This document shows, one piece after another, positions 61,091-64,000 of a stretch of 64,000 nt of DNA. The position numbers and the translations under genes are program-made. Below the pieces are notes generated by a model, which was not told the origin of the DNA, did no database searches, and saw only the letters and a program-made list of their open reading frames with translations. This DNA comes from Eutreptiella sp. 'Long Island Sound 2002'. Lineage: Eukaryota; Euglenozoa; Euglenophyceae; Eutreptiales; Eutreptiaceae. The stretch's first letter is position 1. Every line of letters begins with the position of its first letter. The stretch is taken from NCBI GenBank assembly GCA_964036045.1, contig OZ038382.1, forward strand, positions 86,599,795-86,663,794, given 5' to 3'.

Positions 61091-64000
61091 ATTCTCTGCC
61101 TCCCTGCCTTGGGGCAGTGGGCCGGGCATATCCTGCAATACACTGCCGCCGTGCCTGGGGCAGTGGTCAGTGGAACTCCTGCGACACACTGCGCCACGGC
61201 CCGGGGGCAGGGGGCAGTGGATCTCCTGCAATGCACTGCCTCACTGCCTGGGGGCAGTGGACAGTGCAACTCCTGCAATGCACTGCCTCACTGCCGGGGG
61301 GCAGTGGGCAGTGCAACTCCTGCAATGCACTGCCTCACTGCCCTCGGGCAGCAGGCCGTGCCATTCCTGCAATGCACTGCCTCACTGGCTGGGGGCAGTG
61401 GGCAGTGGAACTCCTGCAACGCTCTGCCCCACTGCCTGGGGGCAGTGGGCAGCGCAAATCCTGCAATGCGCTGCCTCACTGCCTGGGGGCAGTGGGCAGT
61501 GGAACTCCCGCAATACACCGTCTCACTGCCTGGGAGCAGTGGGCAGTACAACTCCCGCAATGCACTGCCTCACTGCCCTCAGGCAGCAGGCCGTGCCACT
61601 CCTGCAACGCACTGCCTCACTGCCTGGGGGCAGTGGGCAGTGGAACTCCTGCAACGCTCTGCCCCACTGCCTGGGGGCAGTGGGCAGCGCAAATCCTGCA
61701 ATGCGCTGCCTCACTGCCTGGGGGCAGTGGGCAGTGGAACTCCCGCAATACACCGTCTCACTGCCTGGGAGCAGTGGGCAGTACAACTCCCGCAATGCAC
61801 TGCCTCACTGCCTGGGGGCAGTGGGCAGTGCCACTCCTGCAATCCACTGCCGCACTGCCTGCGGGCAGTGGGCAGTGCAGCTCCTGCAATGCACTGCCTC
61901 ACTGCCTGGGGGCAGTGGGCAGTGCCACTCCTGCAATCCACTGCCGCACTGCCTGGGGGCAGTGGGCAGTGCAGCTCCTGCAATGTACTGCCTCACTGGC
62001 TGGGAGCAGTGGGCAGTGCAACTCCTGCAATGCACTGCCTCACTGCCCTCGGGCAGTAGGCAGTGCCACTCCTGCAATGCACTGCCTCACTTCCTGGGGG
62101 CAGTGGGCAGTGGAACTCCTGCAATGCTCTGCCCCACTGCCTGGGAAGAGTGGGCAGCGCAACCCCTGCAATGCGCTGCCTCACTGCCTGGGTGCAGTGG
62201 GCAGTGGAACTCCCGCAAAACACCGCCTCACTGACCGGGAGGAGTGGGCAGTGCAACTCCTGCAATGCACTGCCTCACTGCCTGGGGGCAGTGGACAGTG
62301 CAACTCCTGCAATGCACTGCCTCACTGCCTGGGAACAGTGGGCAGTGCAACTCCTGCAATGCACTGCCTCACTGCCTGGGGGCAGTGGGCAGTGCCACTC
62401 CTGCAATGCACTGCCGCACTGCCTGGGGGCAGTGCGCAGTGCAGCTCCTGCAATGCACTGCCTCACTGGCTGGGGGCAGTGGGCAGTGGAACTCCCGCAA
62501 TACACCGCCTGACTGCCTGGGGGCAGTGGGCAGTGCCACTCCTGCAATCCACTGCCGCCCTGCCTGGGGGCAGTGGGCAGTGCCACTCCTGCAATCCACT
62601 GCCGCACTGCCTGGGAACAGTGGGCAGTGCAGCTCCTGCATTGCACTGCCTCACTGGCTGGGGGCGGTGGGCAGTGCAACTCCTGCAATGCACTGCCTCA
62701 CTGCCCTCGGGCAGTAGGCAGTGCCACTCCTGCAATGCACTGCCTCACTCCCTGGGGGCAGTGGGCAGTGGAACTCCTGCAATGCTCTGCCCCACTGCCT
62801 GGGGGTAGTGGGCAGTGCAACTCCTGGAATGCACTGCCTCACTGCCTGGGGGCAGTGGGCAGTGCCACTCCTGCAATGCACTGCCGCACTGCCTGGGGGC
62901 AGTGGGCAGTGCAGCTCCTGCAATGCACTGCCTCACTGCCTGGGGGCAGTGGGCAGTGCCACTCCTGCAATCCACTGCCGCACTGCCTGGGGGCAGTGAG
63001 CAGTGCAGCTCCTGCAATGCACTGCCTCACTGGCTGGGAGCAGTGGGCAGTGCAACTCCTGCAATGCACTGCCTCACCGCCTGGGGGCAGTGGGCAGTGC
63101 AACTCCTGCAATGCAGTGCCTCACTGCCCTCGGGCAGCAGGCCGTGCCACTCCTGCAATGCACTGCCTCAATGGCTGGGGGCAGTGGGCAGTGGAACTCC
63201 CGCAATACACCGTCTCACTGCCTGGGAGCAGTGGGCAGTGCAACTCCTGCAATGCACTGCCTCACTGCCTGGGGGCAGTGGGCAGTGCCTCTCCTGCAAT
63301 CCACTGCCGCACTGCCTGGGGGCAGTGGGCAGTGCAGCTCCTGCAATGCACTGCCTCACTGCCTGGGGGCAGTGGGCAGTGCAACTCCTGCAATGCACTG
63401 CCTCACTGCCCTCGGGCAGTAGGCAGTGCCACTCCTGCAATGCACTGCCTCACTTCCTGGGGGCAGTGGGCAGTGGAACTCCTGCAATGCTCTGCCCCAC
63501 TGCCTGGGGGCAGTGGGCAGCGCAACTCCTGCAATGCGCTGCCTCACTGCCTGGGGGCAGTGGGCAGTGGAACTCCCGCAATACACCGCCTTACTGCCCG
63601 GGAGAAGTGGGCAGTGCAGCTCCTGCAATGCACTGCCTCACTGCCTCCGAACAGTGGGCAGTGCAACTCCTGCAATGCACTGCCTGACTGCCTGGGGGCA
63701 GTGGGCAGTGCCACTCCTGCAATCCACTGCCGCACTGCCTGGGGGCAGTGGGCAGTGCAGCTCCTGCAATGCACTGCCTCACTGGCTGGGGGCAGTGGGC
63801 AGTGGAACTCCCGCAATACACTGCCTCACTGCCTGGGAACAGTGGGCAGTGCAACTCCTGCAATGCACTGCCTCACGGCCTGGGGGCAGTGGGCAGTGCC
63901 ACTCCTGCAATCCACTGCCGCACTGCCTGGGGGCAGTGGGCAGTGCAGCTCCTGCATTGCACTGCCTCACTGCCTGGGGGCAGTGGGCAGTGCAACTCCT
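61091..64000. repeat. 47-bp palindromic satellite, about 60 monomers, continues past the window
   Basis: The consensus monomer is cactgcctcactgcctgggg + gcagtgggcagtgcaactcc + tgcaatg (47 bp). It contains GGCAGTGCA...TGCACTGCC (9-bp stem, 10-nt loop) and ACTGCC-tggg-GGCAGT. Several monomer types alternate. A 5-monomer (235-bp) higher-order unit is repeated at about 61,330-61,565 and 61,565-61,800. The many ~90-codon frames in both directions are by-products of the period (47 is not a multiple of 3). Confidence 0.95.

Noticed and set aside
61117-63970. Dozens of ~90-codon frames on both strands
   Set aside because: A 47-bp tandem repeat cycles through all three phases, producing regularly spaced frames; no start context or domain.
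61091-64000. Telomeric repeat at the window end
   Set aside because: The 47-bp monomer bears no resemblance to known telomere repeats.

Overview
This is eukaryotic nuclear DNA that is repeat-dominated and gene-poor. It carries relics of at least four retroelements, several tandem-repeat arrays and one decayed piece of a metabolic gene. The signs of a eukaryote are chromodomain LTR retrotransposons, a giant non-LTR retrotransposon, GT-AG intron-like cassettes, a higher-order satellite, and no operons or ribosome-binding sites. The mix suggests a large-genome alga or related protist. I cannot fix the lineage, and I saw no dinoflagellate spliced-leader relic.

Layout. 1-7.9 kb: two arms of a >1 kb inverted repeat flank a decayed minus-strand gag-like reading frame (coiled coil, collagen-like Gly-Pro stretch, gag core) and a 52-bp minisatellite. 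7.3-10.6 kb: C/T-rich, little recognisable. 11.18-22.51 kb: a minus-strand Ty3/gypsy chromovirus with 403-bp LTRs, a long coiled-coil gag, zinc knuckle, protease, RNase H, integrase and degenerate chromodomain. The reverse-transcriptase core is missing, and a plus-strand Ala/Lys-rich gene fragment lies inside it. 22.5-29.6 kb: mostly unrecognised, moderate-GC DNA with an exon-like coiled coil (24.5 kb) and a second chromovirus integrase/chromodomain relic (26.7-28.3 kb).

29.6-58.4 kb: a composite of extreme strand asymmetry. A G/T-rich array of about 43 short palindromes at ruler-like spacing (30.9-33.6 kb) switches abruptly to A/C-rich DNA. That A/C-rich DNA holds intron-like micro-exon cassettes (33.6-34.5 kb), a ~395-bp higher-order satellite (34.8-37.0 kb), a small island with a perfect hairpin (37.5 kb), ~1-kb Thr/Asn-type repeats (38-41.8 kb) and then a giant non-LTR retrotransposon (42.2-55.3 kb). 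In order, the retrotransposon encodes a protein with a cupin-like region, a large His/Pro-rich protein ending in an SH3/Tudor-like patch, an apurinic-type endonuclease, reverse transcriptase, RNase H with zinc finger, a Ulp1/C48-like cysteine protease, and an SR-rich tail with a folded-looking C-terminus. Just downstream is a broken fragment of a pyrophosphate-dependent phosphofructokinase that spans the end of one catalytic unit and the start of another.

58.4-64 kb: a second, smaller block of the palindrome array, G/T-rich DNA, and a 47-bp palindromic satellite with a 5-monomer higher-order repeat that runs off the window end.

How the parts relate: the retroelement genes are all decayed to some degree by in-frame stops and small frameshifts. 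Nothing here looks like an intact host gene. The strongest candidate for something undescribed is the giant retrotransposon with its protease and SR-type tail, together with the structured repeat arrays around it.
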